From DATNIC01 sp035604635 (GTDB lineage: Bacteria; Vulcanimicrobiota; Vulcanimicrobiia; Vulcanimicrobiales; Vulcanimicrobiaceae), in the NCBI GenBank assembly GCA_035604635.1, contig DATNIC010000227.1, positions 1 through 28,632 on the forward strand: a stretch of DNA of 28,632 bases, in the 5' to 3' direction. Position numbers and translations under genes: made by a program. Position 1 is the stretch's first letter. Every line of letters begins with the position of its first letter. Of this stretch, positions 13,615-21,847 are shown in pieces. The notes beneath the pieces are model-generated. The model saw only the letters and a list, made by a program, of their open reading frames with translations. It had not been told where the DNA came from and made no database searches.

Positions 13615-14460
13615 ATGATGCTGTGGCCCGAGCTTTGCGCCGATCAATTTCGCCTGCACTACGTCTGGGCCGGTACGACCCGGACGCGCGTCCTAGAGGC
13701 GGGCAGCGGACCGGAGACGCTGATCTTCTTGCACGGAAGCGGCGGCCATCTCGAAGCGTATCAGCGTAACATCCTCGCGCACGCTGCACACTTTCGCGTC
13801 TTCGCGATCGACATGCTGGGACACGGATACACCGACAAACCGGATCACGACTACGAACTCCTCGACTACGTCTCGCACCTGCGCGAGTTCTGTGATGCGG
13901 TCGGAGCGTGGCGCGTCCACCTCTCCGGCGAGTCGCTCGGCGGCTGGGTCGCCGGGAAGTTCGCGCTCGCGCACCCCGATCGGACGGCAAAGCTCGTCCT
14001 CAACACCGCAGGCGGCTTGACGATGGACGTCAAGGTCATGGCGCGCCTGAAAGAACTGAGTCTACAAGCCGTCCGCGATGCGAGTTACGAGAGCGTCCGC
14101 AAGAGACTCGAGTGGCTCATGCACGATCCTAAGAGCGTCACCGGCGATCTCGTCGAGACGCGCTTGCGGATCTATCAGCAACTCGGATTCGAGCGCGCGA
14201 TGGAGCACATCATGTGCCTGCAAGACCCCGAGCCGCGCGCACGCAACCTTTTCGACGACGATCAGCTGCATGGGATTTCGGCGCCCACGCTCGTCGTGTG
14301 GACGTCGCACGACCCGACCGGCGCCGTCGAAGTCGGTCAGCGCTTCGCTCGCGAGATCCCCAACGCCCAGCTCGTCGTGATGGAGAATTGCGGACACTGG
14401 CCGCAGTTCGAGGACGCGCCGACGTTCAACCGGCATTCGCTCGAGTTCTTGCTCAGTTAA
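13615..14460 (+). CDS. Alpha/beta hydrolase of the meta-cleavage (MhpC-like C-C hydrolase) type
   Basis: A 281-residue alpha/beta-fold hydrolase counted from ATG 13615. A TTG at 13552 would extend it by 21 residues and overlap the preceding gene by 14 bases, but has no ribosome site. Key positions are the oxyanion loop HGSGG (40-44), nucleophile Ser107 in SGESLGG, acid Asp233 in TSHDPTG and His261 in NCGHWPQFED. The strand AIDMLGHGYTDKP (64-76) is characteristic of 2-hydroxy-6-oxo-dienoate and related C-C hydrolases (MhpC/BphD/DmpD group), which cleave ring-fission products of aromatic degradation; esterases share the same pattern. It probably forms an operon with the upstream membrane protein gene. 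Its last 8 bases overlap the 3' end of the convergent homoserine dehydrogenase gene. Confidence 0.85.
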   Translation: MMLWPELCADQFRLHYVWAGTTRTRVLEAGSGPETLIFLHGSGGHLEAYQRNILAHAAHFRVFAIDMLGHGYTDKPDHDYELLDYVSHLREFCDAVGAWRVHLSGESLGGWVAGKFALAHPDRTAKLVLNTAGGLTMDVKVMARLKELSLQAVRDASYESVRKRLEWLMHDPKSVTGDLVETRLRIYQQLGFERAMEHIMCLQDPEPRARNLFDDDQLHGISAPTLVVWTSHDPTGAVEVGQRFAREIPNAQLVVMENCGHWPQFEDAPTFNRHSLEFLLS

Positions 14461-15763
14461 GCTCCTCGATCCGGATGCGCGCGTATTCGGGACGCACAGC
14501 GGGAAGACGCAACACGTTGGCGAGCGCAGCGTCGAAGTTGCCCTCGCGGGTCCGATGCGTCACGATCACGATATCGGTCTCATTCTCCTTGTCGCCGGCC
14601 CCTTGCTGCAGCATCTTGTCGACCGAAATCCCCGCATCGGCCAGCGTCCGCGCCAGATCGGCGAGAACGCCGACCTGATCGACGACGCGGACCCGCAGGT
14701 AATACGCCGTCTCGACTTCGGCCATCGGCAGGATCCGCGTATCGGCCAGCGCGTCGGACTGGAAGGCTAAGTAGGGGACGCGCTCTTCGGGTTCGGCTTC
14801 CATCAAACGCGTCACCTCGATGATATCGGCGATGACGGCCGATGCCGTCGGCTCCGAGCCCGCCCCCGCCCCGTAGTACATCGTCACGCCGGCTGCGTCG
14901 GCTTTGACCAAGATCGCGTTCATCGCGCCTTCGACGCTCGCGATCAAGCGTTCGGAACGGATCAAGGTCGGATGGACGCGCAACTCGATCCCGCCCGGCG
15001 CGCGTCGCGTGATCCCGAGCAGCTTGATACGATAGCCGAGCTCTTCTGCGTAGGTGATGTCCTTGTCGGTGAGTTTGCTGATCCCCTCGATGTACGCGCG
15101 CTCGAACTGCACGGGTATGCCGAATCCAATCGCAGAGAGCAGCGTCAGCTTGTGCGCCGCATCGATGCCTTCGACGTCGAACGTCGGATCAGCCTCGGCG
15201 TAGCCCAGACGCTGCGCTTCTTTGAGGACCGTCTCGAAAGAGAGACCCTTCGCGCGCATCTCTGAGAGGATGAAATTACTCGTACCGTTGATGATCCCGG
15301 CAATCCACTCGATCCGGTTTGCCGCAAGCCCTTCGCGCAGCACGTCGATGATCGGGATACACGCCGAGACGGCGCCTTCGAAGGCGACCATCACGCCGCG
15401 TTTGCTCGCCGCGGCGAAGATCTCGTTGCCGTGCGTCGCGAGCAGCGCCTTGTTTGCGGTCACGATGTGCTTGCCGTGCTCGATCGCCGCGAGGATCAAA
15501 TCCTTCGCGGCAGTCGTCCCACCGATGACTTCGACGACGATATCGATCTCGGGATCGGTTACGGCCTTCATGACGTCGCCGGTAACGGGGATCTTCTGCC
15601 CGACGACCGACCTGGCACGCTCGAGGTTTCGCGCTCCAACCCAGGCGATCTCGATCCGGCGCCCGGCGCGACGCGTGATCTCTTCGCGGTTGCGCTCGAG
15701 GACGTGGAAGGTTCCGCTCCCGACGGTCCCGATGCCGAGGAGCCCGACTTTGACCGGTTTCAT
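14453..15763 (-). CDS. hom: Homoserine dehydrogenase with C-terminal ACT domain
   Basis: A 436-residue monofunctional homoserine dehydrogenase (EC 1.1.1.3) that reduces aspartate semialdehyde to homoserine, the branch step to threonine and methionine. The nucleotide-binding motif GLLGIGTVGSG is at 7-17. TANKALLATHG at 102-112 contains Lys105. The catalytic core is GIINGTSNFIL (156-166), GYAEADPTFDVEGIDAAHKL (187-206) with Asp200 and Lys205, and later GAGAGSEPTASAV. Residues about 355-430 form an ACT regulatory domain (VRVVDQVGVLADLARTLADA), giving probable feedback control by threonine or another amino acid. The ATG at 15763 is chosen because homologues start with a similar MxPxKVGLLG; 21 further in-frame codons upstream look non-homologous. 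It is the only evident core-metabolism gene in the window. It follows the MFS exporter gene by 31 bases on the same strand. Confidence 0.97.
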   Translation of the reverse strand: MKPVKVGLLGIGTVGSGTFHVLERNREEITRRAGRRIEIAWVGARNLERARSVVGQKIPVTGDVMKAVTDPEIDIVVEVIGGTTAAKDLILAAIEHGKHIVTANKALLATHGNEIFAAASKRGVMVAFEGAVSACIPIIDVLREGLAANRIEWIAGIINGTSNFILSEMRAKGLSFETVLKEAQRLGYAEADPTFDVEGIDAAHKLTLLSAIGFGIPVQFERAYIEGISKLTDKDITYAEELGYRIKLLGITRRAPGGIELRVHPTLIRSERLIASVEGAMNAILVKADAAGVTMYYGAGAGSEPTASAVIADIIEVTRLMEAEPEERVPYLAFQSDALADTRILPMAEVETAYYLRVRVVDQVGVLADLARTLADAGISVDKMLQQGAGDKENETDIVIVTHRTREGNFDAALANVLRLPAVRPEYARIRIEELN

Positions 15764-15794
15764 CTCCCAAGTCTTCCGTGGGGGTTCCGACCGA

Positions 15795-17312
15795 TCATGC
15801 GTCGAGGCGCTGCACCGGCGCAACATGGCCGCGCGGCACGGCGCTCAAAGGCTCTTCCTTTAACATCAGGCTGAAGGCGATCGCCAGCAGCGAGATTGCC
15901 GCAGCGGCCACGAAGGCGGCATGGAACCCGTGTACGAGGGCGTCGATGATCGCGTCGCGCCCGCTCGCGGGGAGCTGCTCGAGCGCGGCACGGCCACCGC
16001 TGAGCAGAGCCTTGCGTGCCGCCTCCATCCCGCTGCCGTGCAAATCTCCGGACATGACACCGAGGATGATCGACCAAAACATGGCGGCGCCGAACGCGCC
16101 TCCGAGCTGCCGCGAGAACGTGACCATCGATGTCGCGACGCCGAGATCGCGCTGGTCGGCCGCATTCTGCGCGGCGATCGTGACGACGGGAAAGCTTGCT
16201 CCGATGCCGAGCCCCAGCACCGCGGAGTAGAGCATCGTCACGATGGGATTCGTCGTCGCACCGATCGTCGCAAGCAGCAAGGACCCGGCGACGGCGGCCG
16301 TCAGCGAGACGGGAGGGATCAGCTTATATCTTCCCGTTCTCCGCATGAATATTCCGGCGGCGTAGGACGTCACCGTCACGCCGCTCTGCAGAGGGACGAG
16401 CAAGATCCCCGCGTTCCCCGCATTGAATCCCATCACGAGCTCGAAAAAAACCGGAAACATCACGATGGAACCGACCATGAGCACCGACGTCAGGAAACCG
16501 ATCGCGCTCGTCACGGCGATAACGCCGTTGGCATAGATGCGCGCCGGCAAGAGCGGCTCGGCGATTCGCCGTTCGAGGGCGATGAAAACGGCGAAGATCG
16601 CCGTCGAGGCAGCGAGCGTCCCGACGATCATCGGGGAGATCCACGGATAAGTGATCCCGCCCCACGTCAAGACGAGCAACAGCCCGGTCACTGCCGCGGC
16701 CAAGAGCAGCGCCCCGGCGTAGTCGATCGACGTCTTGTGGTGCTCGACGTGCAGCCTGGCGGCCGCGCGACGGCACAAAACGAATGCGATGAAGCCGAGC
16801 GGCAGATTGATCCAGAACACCCAACGCCAACTCAAGTGATCGACGAACCAACCGCCGACCGGCGGCCCGGCGATGGAAGCCAACGCCCACATGGTGGCGG
16901 TGTAGACCTGAAAGCGGCCGCGCTCACGCGCCGAGATGAAGTCGGCGATCATCGCTTGTGCCATCACGAAGAGGCCGCCCCCGCCCGCGCCTTGCAACGC
17001 GCGGGCAGCGACGAGTTGCGGCAACGTCTGCGCCAAAGCGCAGAAGACCGACGCGAGAACGAAAAGGGCGATTGCAATCTGAAGCAGCCGCCCGCGCCCG
17101 TAGATATCGCTCAGCTTGCCGTAGATCGGCGTGAGCGCCGTCGCCGTGAGCAGATAGGCGACCACCACCCACGAGAGGTGCTCGAGACCTTTGAAATCTA
17201 CCGCCATCACGGGCAGCGCGGGAACGACGATCGTGGCGTCGAGTGCACCGAGCAAGATCGCAAGCAGGATACCGCTGAGTGCCCCTGCGATATGGCGCTG
17301 ACTGACTACCAT
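15795..17312 (-). CDS. MFS multidrug exporter, DHA2 (EmrB/QacA) family
   Basis: A 505-residue inner-membrane transporter of the 14-helix DHA2 proton antiporter family. Motif D1 (LDATIVVPALP) is near residue 24. Motif A (GKLSDIYGRGRLL) follows helix 2 at about 65-77. A long hydrophobic series contains RALQGAGGGG (motif B-like Arg, 103-112) and the antiporter motif C region GPPVGGW in helix 5. A large extracytoplasmic segment near the C-terminus (SGDLHGSGMEAARKALLSGG) precedes the last helix, as in QacA-like proteins. It would export drugs or toxic metabolites. The ATG at 17312 has only a weak ribosome site. The gene is divergent from the FMN reductase gene across 45 bases, so it might relieve stress from products of that catabolic operon. 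That link is inference. Confidence 0.92.
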   Translation of the reverse strand: MVVSQRHIAGALSGILLAILLGALDATIVVPALPVMAVDFKGLEHLSWVVVAYLLTATALTPIYGKLSDIYGRGRLLQIAIALFVLASVFCALAQTLPQLVAARALQGAGGGGLFVMAQAMIADFISARERGRFQVYTATMWALASIAGPPVGGWFVDHLSWRWVFWINLPLGFIAFVLCRRAAARLHVEHHKTSIDYAGALLLAAAVTGLLLVLTWGGITYPWISPMIVGTLAASTAIFAVFIALERRIAEPLLPARIYANGVIAVTSAIGFLTSVLMVGSIVMFPVFFELVMGFNAGNAGILLVPLQSGVTVTSYAAGIFMRRTGRYKLIPPVSLTAAVAGSLLLATIGATTNPIVTMLYSAVLGLGIGASFPVVTIAAQNAADQRDLGVATSMVTFSRQLGGAFGAAMFWSIILGVMSGDLHGSGMEAARKALLSGGRAALEQLPASGRDAIIDALVHGFHAAFVAAAAISLLAIAFSLMLKEEPLSAVPRGHVAPVQRLDA

Positions 17313-17357
17313 CGCAGGCCGCGCATTCGTCGCACCGTACCCGGAGTACTCTCATCG

Positions 17358-17894
17358 ATGCCTCACGAGATCGTCCTCATTGCGGGAAGTCCCTCAAGAT
17401 CAACGCGCTCGGCTTCCCTCTTCAGGCGCATCATTGCCGGGACAGAACGAGCGGGCATCGCGGCGAGCACGATCGAGGTCCGCGAACTTCCGGCGAGCGA
17501 TCTTCTTGGCGGCGCACGAGATTCGGCGGCGCTTGCTCCCGCGCTCGCGGCGGTCGCGCGCGCAAACGGCGTGGTCGTCGCGACGCCGGTTTACAAAGCG
17601 GCGTACACGGGCCTGCTCAAATGTTTTTTGGACGTCCTTCCGGAGGCAGCCTTACGCGGCAAGGTCGCATTCCCGATCGTGACGGCAGCAGCGCCGTCGC
17701 ATGCGCTGGCCCTCGACTTCGCGCTCAAACCGGTCCTCGCGAGCCTCTTCCCAAGCATCACCCTCGCCGGCTTCTTCGCAACCGACAAAGAATTCGTGAC
17801 CGAACCGGACGGAGCACTCGATCTGGGAGCCGAAGCTGCAGCACGTTTGGACGCCATGATCGAGGAATTCTTAAGAGCCCTCTCAACGGTTTAG
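17358..17894 (+). CDS. NAD(P)H-dependent FMN reductase (SsuE-like)
   Basis: A 178-residue flavodoxin-fold reductase that would supply reduced FMN to a partner monooxygenase. The FMN-phosphate loop GSPSRSTRS lies at 10-18, directly after the first strand (IVLIAG). The family block TPVYKAAYTGLLKCFLD (76-92) matches SsuE and related two-component reductases, where this helix governs flavin binding and oligomerisation. The length is normal for the family. The ATG at 17358 is chosen as the start; the frame is open for more than 1.4 kb upstream, but that is only antisense to the exporter gene. It is the first gene of a plus-strand operon: the luciferase-like oxygenase follows after 10 bases, using a ribosome site that overlaps this stop codon. 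This arrangement strongly suggests a reductase/oxygenase pair. Confidence 0.93.
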   Translation: MPHEIVLIAGSPSRSTRSASLFRRIIAGTERAGIAASTIEVRELPASDLLGGARDSAALAPALAAVARANGVVVATPVYKAAYTGLLKCFLDVLPEAALRGKVAFPIVTAAAPSHALALDFALKPVLASLFPSITLAGFFATDKEFVTEPDGALDLGAEAAARLDAMIEEFLRALSTV

Positions 17895-17897
17895 GAG
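17893..17897 (+). promoter_or_regulatory. Ribosome binding site AGGAG overlapping the upstream stop codon
   Basis: AGGAG begins inside the TAG stop of the FMN reductase gene and lies seven bases before the ATG of the luciferase-like oxygenase. This favours coupled translation of the two partners. Confidence 0.8.
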
Positions 17898-17904
17898 CTG
17901 CGCC

Positions 17905-19047
17905 ATGCGGGCTTGGTATTTCAGCGAAAACGCTTACCCCTATCTCCCCGATCCGGCAACGTATGAGTCGATCCGGGTGAACCTGCCCAACCGTTATTAC
18001 GATCCGAAGGTCGGCGCGGCGCTCTACGACCGCTATCTCGAAGAGTGGCAATGTGCGGACGAAATGGGCCTCGAGGTGATGATCAACGAGCATCACCAGA
18101 CAGCCACAAACCTCAATCCCTCAGCGGCGGTCGTCGCCGCGGCCCTTGCGCAGCTTACGAAAAACGCGCGCATCCTCATCCTCGGCAGCCCCATCGCAAA
18201 CCGGCGCGATCCGGTGCGCCTCGCCGAAGAGATGGCGATGATCGACAACTACTCCCGCGGGCGGCTCGAGTGCGGTTTCGTTCGCGGCGTTCCGTTCGAG
18301 ATCTCGGCGGTCAACAGCAAGCCTGTGCACATGGAAGAGCGCATGCGCGAAGCGCACGACTTGATCGTGAAGGCATGGACTTCGCACGACGGTCCCTTCA
18401 ACTGGGAAGGCAAATACTTTCATCATCGTCAGGTCAATATCTGGCCGCGCCCGTATCAGCAACCGCATCCGCCGATCTGGATCACCGTCAAGAGTCCGCA
18501 TCAAATCGTATGGAACGCGGAGCTCGGACACGTCGCGGCGACGTTCTTGACCGGTTACAAAGAGACGAAGGTGATCTTCGACACCTACCGCAATCGGCGG
18601 CGCGAGCTCGGCCTTCCGATGAACGAAGACCGTTTGGCCTATGCGGCGCTCATTTACACCGGCGAGACGGACGAAGAGGGCTTTGCCGGAGCGGAAAAAC
18701 TTCTGTGGTACTTGCACTCGAACAAGGTCCCGCCGCAGTTCAAGAATCCGCCGGGATACGCATCGCCGCAAACGACTGCGAAACTCCTACGCGGCGCAGC
18801 GACGGCGTTCGACCGCAGTTCTCCGCTCGAGACCTGCATCGAGGAAGCGATCGTCTTCGCCGGCAGCCCGGAGACGGTCTATCAGCAGATTCGCCGGCAT
18901 TACGAGAGCGTCGGCGGGTACGGGCATCTGCTGATCATGGGGCAGGCCGGATTCCTCGAGCACGACGAGACGGTACGCGGCATCAAGCTCTTTGCAACCG
19001 AGGTCTACCCGCGGCTCAAAGAACTGCGCTTGGCCGTCGCTGCATAG
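17905..19047 (+). CDS. Luciferase-like (LLM class) flavin-dependent monooxygenase
   Basis: A 380-residue TIM-barrel flavin monooxygenase of the bacterial luciferase superfamily (PF00296). It uses FMNH2 and O2 to oxygenate an organic substrate. Visible signatures are NEHHQTATNLNPSAAVVAAA (61-80), the strand ILILGSPIANRRDPVRLAEE (90-109), the DNYSRGRLECGFVRG segment (114-128) for flavin phosphate binding, the WEGKYFHH segment (167-174) and WPRPYQQPHPPIWI (180-193). Length and motif order are those of the luxA/alkanal-monooxygenase-like branch rather than of F420-dependent members. The FMN reductase encoded just upstream is the obvious source of reduced flavin. Two alpha/beta hydrolases downstream could process the oxygenated product. 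Possible chemistries include desulfonation, Baeyer-Villiger oxidation and heteroaromatic ring opening; sequence alone does not choose between them. Confidence 0.92.
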   Translation: MRAWYFSENAYPYLPDPATYESIRVNLPNRYYDPKVGAALYDRYLEEWQCADEMGLEVMINEHHQTATNLNPSAAVVAAALAQLTKNARILILGSPIANRRDPVRLAEEMAMIDNYSRGRLECGFVRGVPFEISAVNSKPVHMEERMREAHDLIVKAWTSHDGPFNWEGKYFHHRQVNIWPRPYQQPHPPIWITVKSPHQIVWNAELGHVAATFLTGYKETKVIFDTYRNRRRELGLPMNEDRLAYAALIYTGETDEEGFAGAEKLLWYLHSNKVPPQFKNPPGYASPQTTAKLLRGAATAFDRSSPLETCIEEAIVFAGSPETVYQQIRRHYESVGGYGHLLIMGQAGFLEHDETVRGIKLFATEVYPRLKELRLAVAA

Positions 19048-19049
19048 CC

Positions 19050-19874
19050 GTGTACGTCGACGTCGATGGGATCCGCACGCACTACTTGGAGGCCGGAGAC
19101 GGTTCGACCGTCGTGCTGCTGCACAGCGGCGAATTCGGCGGCTGCGCCGAGCTCAGCTGGGAGCACAACATCGGAGCGCTCTCGGAGCACTTTCACGTCG
19201 TCGCGCCGGATTGGCTGGGGTTCGGCCGGACCGACAAGCTGCACGACTTCGTCGACGGACGGGCGCGCATGGTTCGCCACCTGCAGCGTTTTCTCGAGGT
19301 CATCGAGATTACCGAGGCCGACTTCATCGGCAACTCGATGTCGGGCGGGATCATCGCGCGGGCCGCGAGCGCCTCTCCGCCGCAGTTTCCCTTCCGCCGG
19401 ATGATCCTGGCAAGCGGCGGCGGGTTTTCGCCGGACAACGAGTATCGCCGCGCACTCTTGGACTATGATTGCACGATCGAAGGGATGCGCCGCATCGTCG
19501 GAGCGATGTTCTTCGATCCGAAATGGCCTGCCGACGACGAGTACGTGCGCCGGCGGCACGAATCGAGCTTGCTGCCGGGCGCGTGGGAATGCACGGCCGC
19601 GGCGCGCTTTCGCCGGCCGACGGAGCCGGCGCGGACGCACTTCGGTCAGCCGGACACCGTCGCATACGAAAAAATCCCGTTCCCGACCCTCGTGATCGCG
19701 GGGGGAAACGACAAGCTGCGGCTTCCCGGTTATGCCGATGAGGTGGCGCAGCGTATCCCGGATGCCCGCCTGATCGTCTTCGATCGTTGCGGGCACTGTC
19801 CGAACATCGAGCAGGCGGAGCACTTCAACGAAACGGTCATCGAGTTTCTCGCGCCGGCAGGCGTTCGTCGTTAG
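19050..19874 (+). CDS. Alpha/beta hydrolase (C-C hydrolase/esterase-like)
   Basis: A 274-residue alpha/beta hydrolase starting with GTG at 19050, two bases after the oxygenase stop; no other plausible start fits the N-terminal strand (YVDVDGIRTHYLEAGDG). The oxyanion loop is LLHSGEFGG (23-31). The nucleophile is Ser96 in GNSMSGG, where the usual small residue two after Ser is itself Ser. The acid is Asp221 in GGNDKLRLPG and the base His249 in CGHCPNIEQ. The DWLGFGRTDK strand (54-63) resembles meta-cleavage product hydrolases. Cap-domain residues 125-205 are enriched in Arg and Pro. Position between a flavin monooxygenase and another hydrolase suggests cleavage of an oxygenated intermediate. 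An esterase or lactonase role is equally possible. Confidence 0.85.
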   Translation: MYVDVDGIRTHYLEAGDGSTVVLLHSGEFGGCAELSWEHNIGALSEHFHVVAPDWLGFGRTDKLHDFVDGRARMVRHLQRFLEVIEITEADFIGNSMSGGIIARAASASPPQFPFRRMILASGGGFSPDNEYRRALLDYDCTIEGMRRIVGAMFFDPKWPADDEYVRRRHESSLLPGAWECTAAARFRRPTEPARTHFGQPDTVAYEKIPFPTLVIAGGNDKLRLPGYADEVAQRIPDARLIVFDRCGHCPNIEQAEHFNETVIEFLAPAGVRR

Positions 19875-19878
19875 GAGA
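19873..19878 (+). promoter_or_regulatory. Ribosome binding site AGGAGA overlapping stop codon
   Basis: AGGAGA overlaps the TAG stop of the preceding hydrolase gene and sits eight bases before the ATG at 19887. It supports that start and co-translation within the operon. Confidence 0.75.
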
Positions 19879-19886
19879 GAATCGTC

Positions 19887-21038
19887 ATGAATGCCGCCGA
19901 CCTTTTCCCGATCACGCGCACCCTCGAGGAACTCAAGGCAGAAGCGCAAGCGCGCGCCGACCGCAACGGCTACCCGCTCGCCGGTCTCGTCCCGGACGAA
20001 GTACGTGAGGCGCTCTCCAAGGTTCACTCCCTCGACCGCGATGAGTGGGCCGCCGCCTGGTCCGCGATCGGCGATCGCTACGTTGAAAAAGGAAAGTCGT
20101 CGCCGCAAGGCTCGGCCGATGCTCGCACGGCGTTCATGCAGGCCTGGCGCTACTACTCGTTCGCGCGCTGGCCCGTGCCGATCGGCGCGGGGAAAGAGCG
20201 CGCCTACCGCAAGGCGCTCGACGCGTTTCTGGCAGCGGCGCAGTCCCTCGATCCGCCGCTAGAAGTGGTGCGCATCCCCTTTGAAGGCAAAGAGATCGTC
20301 GGCTATCTCCGTCTGCCGAAAAATGTCGAGGGAAAAGTTCCGCTGATCGTCGCGATCGGCGGACTCGATAGCCGCAAGGAAGATATGATCGAACGCTTCG
20401 GCGTGCTGCTCTCGACGGGGATCGGTTCGTTCGGCTTCGACATGCCCGGGACCGGAGAAGCGCCGATCAAGATCGGGCCGAACGCCGAACGGATGTTCTC
20501 GGCGGTCATCGATTACGTGCTCACGCGTCCGGAGATCGACGCCGGGAAGATCATCGTCTATGGCGGCAGCTTCGGCGGCCATTGGGGGATCCGGCTCGCG
20601 GTCACGGAGCGCGAGCGTCTCTTCGGCGCGATCGTCCAGTCGGGTCCCGTCCACACCGCGTTCCAGCCGGAGTTCCTCGAAAAAGCGTTCGTCACCAAAG
20701 AGTATCTCTTCGATCGAGGGCCGGCGATCGCGTCGATGTACGACGGGGTCAGCACGCCGGCCGAACTGCTCCAACGCGCGCCGAAGAACTCGCTGCTCAC
20801 GCAGGGCTATCTCGAGCGGCCGAGCGTCGAGCCGATGCTCGTCATCGCCGGCGAACACGACACGCAAGTCCCGATCTCCGACATCAACTTGCTGATCCAC
20901 AGCGGAAGCCCGAAGTGGTCGTGGATCAATCCCAACGGCGGCCACATGGGTCGCGAAACGAAGGGTTGGGTCGACCCGGTGATCTTTCGGAAGGTCACCG
21001 CGCCGTGGATCCTACAGGTGCTGAGCGCGAACGCCTAA
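19887..21038 (+). CDS. Alpha/beta hydrolase with N-terminal helical domain, FrsA/dihydroxypseudooxynicotine-hydrolase-like (copy 1)
   Basis: A 383-residue hydrolase. Residues 1-120 form a helical lid-like domain rich in aromatic residues (DEWAAAWSAIGDRY, AWRYYSFARWPVP). Residues 125-383 are an alpha/beta hydrolase core with nucleophile Ser228 (YGGSFGGHWG), acid Asp325 (AGEHDTQVP) and His353 (NGGHMGR). This arrangement matches FrsA/DUF1100-type proteins, including 2,6-dihydroxypseudooxynicotine hydrolase, which breaks a C-C bond next to a ketone. The protein is clearly paralogous to the one encoded at 26845-27948: long identical stretches include EVxRIPFEGKEIVxYLRLPK and the regions around Ser228 and His353. 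It is the last gene of the four-gene plus-strand operon. Its stop overlaps the convergent racemase-like gene by four bases. Substrate unknown. Confidence 0.87.
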   Translation: MNAADLFPITRTLEELKAEAQARADRNGYPLAGLVPDEVREALSKVHSLDRDEWAAAWSAIGDRYVEKGKSSPQGSADARTAFMQAWRYYSFARWPVPIGAGKERAYRKALDAFLAAAQSLDPPLEVVRIPFEGKEIVGYLRLPKNVEGKVPLIVAIGGLDSRKEDMIERFGVLLSTGIGSFGFDMPGTGEAPIKIGPNAERMFSAVIDYVLTRPEIDAGKIIVYGGSFGGHWGIRLAVTERERLFGAIVQSGPVHTAFQPEFLEKAFVTKEYLFDRGPAIASMYDGVSTPAELLQRAPKNSLLTQGYLERPSVEPMLVIAGEHDTQVPISDINLLIHSGSPKWSWINPNGGHMGRETKGWVDPVIFRKVTAPWILQVLSANA

Positions 21039-21847
21039 GGCAACTGCGCGAGAAGACGGCCGTAGCCCGCGATCGGCTGGTGCAAGTGCAGGCGCTTTTG
21101 GATCTCCCAAGCGCGGGCGATCACGGGATGAACGACGGGGATGCCGAGCTCCTTTTCGAGCGGCTCGATGATGTCGATCACGCGCCAGCCGGAGCCGAGC
21201 ATGTAGATCGCCTCGACACCGGTTTGCTTGGCGACGTTGCTCTTGATGTAGGCGGCAATCCGTGAGCTTGGGACGTTCTGCACCTGATCGAATGGTGCAT
21301 CGATCCCATCCATGCTCAGGACCGTGAAGCCGGCATCCGTGAAATACTTGGCATAAACGCGGTTCTGATCCGGTGGGAAGTACGTCGCGCCGACGAACCG
21401 CTTGACGCCCAGCGCGTGCAGTGCGTTGATCTGGTTCTGCGATGAGGTGAAGATCGGCGTCTTGTACTTCTTCTCCCAGCCGTTGACGATTTCGCCTTCG
21501 CGCTTGTAGCCTTGCACCATGAAGGGCGGTGCGCCCTCAGCGTGGATGAGGTCGCAGCGCTGATCGGCGAGCAGGGCGACGTCCTTTTCGTACGCCGCCA
21601 TCGCGGCGCTGAACTCGTCCAGCGTCCCGCGCGTGAAGTCGAGATAGACGGGAATCATCCCGACGCCCGGCGGCAAGAACGGGACCAGCTCTTCGAGTGA
21701 GCCGGGCCGCCGCGTCGGCTTGATCATCCCGACGGTCCCGAGTCGCTTTCCCGTCTGCGCAAAAGCAGCCGTGTCGAGGAGGGTCGCAACGATCGTTGCG
21801 GCAGCCATGCCTTCTACGATGCGCCGCCGGCGAATTGGGCGCATCAT
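21035..21847 (-). CDS. Exported Asp/Glu racemase/arylmalonate decarboxylase-like protein lacking catalytic cysteines
   Basis: A 270-residue protein related in layout to maleate isomerase/arylmalonate decarboxylase (Asp/Glu/hydantoin racemase fold): two similar alpha/beta lobes, a central ALGVKRFVGATYFPPDQN segment (145-162) and a late VIDIIEPLEKELGIPVVHP segment (223-241). These enzymes normally use one or two Cys in small G/S/T-rich loops. Here the corresponding loops read AEGAPPFM (103-110) and LGSGWRV (217-223), with no Cys; the only Cys, 98, lies outside them. The N-terminus is secretory: a very basic start (RPIRRRRIV) plus a hydrophobic stretch ending AAFAQ, unusual for this family, which is usually cytosolic. 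The ATG at 21847 overlaps the upstream stop as ATGA, implying translational coupling. A binding protein role or altered catalysis is possible. Family call is moderately sure, function unknown. Confidence 0.7.
   Translation of the reverse strand: MMRPIRRRRIVEGMAAATIVATLLDTAAFAQTGKRLGTVGMIKPTRRPGSLEELVPFLPPGVGMIPVYLDFTRGTLDEFSAAMAAYEKDVALLADQRCDLIHAEGAPPFMVQGYKREGEIVNGWEKKYKTPIFTSSQNQINALHALGVKRFVGATYFPPDQNRVYAKYFTDAGFTVLSMDGIDAPFDQVQNVPSSRIAAYIKSNVAKQTGVEAIYMLGSGWRVIDIIEPLEKELGIPVVHPVIARAWEIQKRLHLHQPIAGYGRLLAQLP

Noticed and set aside
15921..17357. Open plus-strand frame upstream of and in frame with the FMN reductase
   Set aside because: The sequence is low-complexity Arg/Asp/Glu-rich and antisense to an obvious MFS exporter. 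The flavodoxin-fold protein starts properly at 17358.
17905..19047. Naming the oxygenase SsuD (alkanesulfonate monooxygenase)
   Set aside because: The neighbouring SsuE-like reductase is suggestive, but the sequence resembles the wider luciferase-like family and I see no SsuD-specific residues I can defend.
18045..19049. Open frame upstream of and in frame with the alpha/beta hydrolase at 19050
   Set aside because: It lies entirely within the luciferase-like monooxygenase gene in another frame and has no recognisable motif.
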